Source: Roseobacter ponti (GTDB taxonomy: Bacteria; Pseudomonadota; Alphaproteobacteria; Rhodobacterales; Rhodobacteraceae). From it: 64,000 nt of DNA. The stretch's first letter is position 1; every line of letters begins with the position of its first letter. Positions 62,524-64,000 of the stretch are shown here, in pieces. The stretch lies in contig NZ_CP048788.1 of the NCBI RefSeq assembly GCF_012932215.1, positions 1,674,001 to 1,738,000 on the forward strand, read 5' to 3'. The position numbers and the translations under genes were made by a program. Below the pieces are notes generated by a model. That model ran no database searches. It was not told the DNA's origin and saw nothing but the letters and a program-made list of their open reading frames with translations.

Positions 62524-63270
62524 TCAGTCTGAGCGCGCTCCCATCAGAGACTGCCAGGACTGCATTGCCTGCAGCGCCGGTGCCGATGCCATGACAGCCG
62601 CAACGCCTGCGCGGGCATCGCCACAGGCGATCAGAGTAAGGTCATCTGCAAGAGGCACCAGCAGCCCGCCATCAGGGCCGCCGGCAGGACCGTTGCGCAT
62701 GCCGGCCACGAAGGCCTCCAGCCGGGGGAACCACGCGGGGTCGCCGGAACATCCCGCACCGGCCTCTTCAGCTCCGCCAGTTGCTGTCAGGTCGTTCCAG
62801 TGCAGGCAGGCAACTGTATCCGTTGCAATACTCTCCAACATCACGGCAACACCGCTCATCTGGTGCCGACCTGCAAGGGCCGCCCGCAAGGCAGGGACCG
62901 AAGCGCCGGTGTCCGGGTCGCCCGCCGTGCCGGCACGCCCTGCGTTGGTCAGAGTGACTTCTGCGCCGGTCTCGCAGATCAGTCCGAGAACGCCTGCAAG
63001 GGTGGTCACGTCCGTATCTCCGGGCGCGTCATCACCAAGCCCGACCGCAACAAGCCGCCGGTTCGCTACGTCAAGTGCGCCAAGCTGAATGCCGTCGGCG
63101 CTGAGTTTCAGGGACCGGGGCAGCACAGTTTCGTTGATCTCGCGCAGGAGCACTTCCAGCGCGGCGGTTCTGTCTCTGGGCAGGGTCTGCGCCAACTCTG
63201 CGCTGCCAAGCCGGGCGAGCAGCCCTGCCAGAGCTGCGTCGGAAATGCTGTTTTTCTGTGGTGCGGACAT
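62524..63270 (-). CDS. Unknown protein, third gene of a minus-strand operon
   Basis: The 248-residue protein has no signal peptide or membrane helix. It is rich in Ala, Gly and Leu, with an N-terminal helical part (ISDAALAGLLARLGSAELAQ) and a segment RSLKLSADGIQLGALDVANR. No family is recognised with confidence. Its ATG overlaps the stop of the 120-residue gene upstream (TGATG) and has GGGGAG before it, so the two are coupled. Confidence 0.7.
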   Translation of the reverse strand: MSAPQKNSISDAALAGLLARLGSAELAQTLPRDRTAALEVLLREINETVLPRSLKLSADGIQLGALDVANRRLVAVGLGDDAPGDTDVTTLAGVLGLICETGAEVTLTNAGRAGTAGDPDTGASVPALRAALAGRHQMSGVAVMLESIATDTVACLHWNDLTATGGAEEAGAGCSGDPAWFPRLEAFVAGMRNGPAGGPDGGLLVPLADDLTLIACGDARAGVAAVMASAPALQAMQSWQSLMGARSD

Positions 63271-63632
63271 CAGATCTGCTCCCCTGTGTTCTGCGGATCG
63301 GTAATGACGCAGGACAACAGCATCGCGGCGTCGCTTTCTGCGGGTGCGGCAAGGCAGATGGCTTCGTCACCTTCCGCGTCCGGCCGGCCGAAAGCTTCAG
63401 TGCGGCGGGCGGTGAAATGCAGCGCTGCGGCAGGCGGGTGCCCAGGGCTGATCGCGCCGGCAAGCGCAAAACACGCGGTAGCACGTGCGGCAAGGCTGTC
63501 GAGAGCTTCGCGCGGGCAGGGGGCGGGGCTGCTCCAGCTCAGAACAAGGCCTGCACCAATGTCGGTATAGGCGGCAAGGTCGCTTTGCTCTGCTGTACTG
63601 CGCAGTGCGTCCAGTCTGTCCTGCATGTCCAT
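63270..63632 (-). CDS. Unknown small protein, possibly roadblock/LC7-like
   Basis: The 120-residue protein begins MDMQDRLDALRSTAEQSDLA, continues AAYTDIGAGLVLSWSS and has a helical segment ALDSLAARATACFALAG. The order of helix, strand pair and long helix resembles roadblock/LC7 domains that work with small GTPases, but the evidence is thin. It sits 24 bases downstream of the partial gene at the right edge and overlaps the next gene by one base. Confidence 0.65.
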   Translation of the reverse strand: MDMQDRLDALRSTAEQSDLAAYTDIGAGLVLSWSSPAPCPREALDSLAARATACFALAGAISPGHPPAAALHFTARRTEAFGRPDAEGDEAICLAAPAESDAAMLLSCVITDPQNTGEQI

Positions 63633-63656
63633 GGTTGGGTTTTCCTGTGCTGGGCG

Positions 63657-64000
63657 TTATTCGCCGGCCATTACATCTCGGTCAGGGCGGGCATCGGGGC
63701 GGCGTCGTCCGGACGTGGTGTCCGCGCGCACGCGGCGGGGCTGTATGTGACCGTCAGGCAGCGGCGCTTCGTCTTCGGGCTCGTCAAAGAAATAGTCCTT
63801 TTCCGGCACGGCACGCGCAAAGTCTGCCGGAGCCTCGCTGTGGTGTCCTGCGCCATCGGCACTGCGATTGCCACCGGAGTTCATCAGCAGTTCAATCAGA
63901 TGCTCGCAGAAAGGTGCCACACCGCTGGTCTGCCAGATGTCCAGATCGTCGTCCGCGTTCAGCGCGTCAAGGAGCGATGCCGCATAGACCGCCGAAAAGA
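63657..64000 (-). CDS. Unknown protein, 5' end outside window
   Basis: The frame stays open to the right edge: upstream of an internal GTG it continues as FSAVYAASLLDALNADDDLD followed by IWQTSGVAPFCEHLIELLMN. At least 113 residues are encoded. The C-terminal half is charged and low in hydrophobic residues (EDEAPLPDGHIQPRRVRADT, then SGRRRPDARPDRDV), probably disordered. No domain is recognised. It appears to be upstream in the same operon as the two unknown genes that follow. Confidence 0.65.
   Translation of the reverse strand, partial: FSAVYAASLLDALNADDDLDIWQTSGVAPFCEHLIELLMNSGGNRSADGAGHHSEAPADFARAVPEKDYFFDEPEDEAPLPDGHIQPRRVRADTTSGRRRPDARPDRDVMAGE

Overview
The window looks like chromosome or large-replicon DNA of a Roseobacter-group alphaproteobacterium (Rhodobacterales). 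The reasons are high GC, several ATP-dependent, TRAP and tripartite-tricarboxylate (TTT) solute transporters, a VPLPA-CTERM-type surface/exported protein, a relic of the Rhodobacterales gene transfer agent (GTA) baseplate gene, a short LOV protein paired with an HWE kinase, and molybdenum hydroxylase operons. No rRNA, tRNA, transposase, integrase or CRISPR array was recognised.

Layout. 1-8.9 kb: a membrane TolB/TPR protein cut by the left edge, two gene relics (GTA TIM-barrel fragment, SDR fragment), a minus-strand group DUF1772/DUF4345/NmrA/AraC, a LysR stump without its DNA-binding domain, a CadC-like TPR regulator and a secreted DUF4242-like protein. 9.5-13.6 kb: a TTT carboxylate transporter (tctCBA order) preceded by a tandem UspA protein. 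14.2-16.8 kb: a choice-of-anchor-type exported protein whose VPLPA-CTERM tail is cut off by one in-frame amber codon, a perfect FNR-type box, and a membrane-anchored Zc3h12a/NYN-like RNase. 17-26.7 kb: an enolase-superfamily dehydratase divergent from a MocR regulator, followed by a polyamine-type ABC transporter and two FAD oxidoreductases. 26.9-31.7 kb: an RpiR regulator divergent from an N-formylglutamate amidohydrolase/TRAP transporter operon.

31.8-36.3 kb: a probable light-sensing module (LOV protein divergent from a CheB-CheR-PAS-HWE kinase and its single-domain response regulator). 36.4-42.4 kb: a minus-strand glycosyltransferase block with a large membrane protein, a small exported protein and an unknown protein. 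42.5-47 kb: a GST, then a three-gene catabolic operon (SAF-domain oxidoreductase, atypical DapA-like aldolase, M20 hydrolase). 47.1-52.8 kb: an unusual neighbourhood of animal-type heme peroxidase, an unknown 169-residue protein, a class III cyclase fused to SARP/BTAD-, TolB- and TPR-like regions, and a lone YcaO protein. 52.9-58 kb: a TetR repressor divergent from a three-subunit molybdenum hydroxylase with a MoaD/ThiS-like protein, plus a VOC protein. 58.2-62.5 kb: an RND efflux adaptor and pump. 62.5-64 kb: three consecutive unknown genes, the last open at the right edge.

Much of the window reads as regulator-transporter-enzyme cassettes for taking up and oxidising organic solutes, with sensory genes between them. 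The strongest oddities are the amber-split VPLPA-CTERM gene with an intact terminator behind it, the LOV/CheBR-HWE module, the peroxidase/cyclase/YcaO neighbourhood, and the MocR-bounded cassette with matching repeats in both of its control regions.
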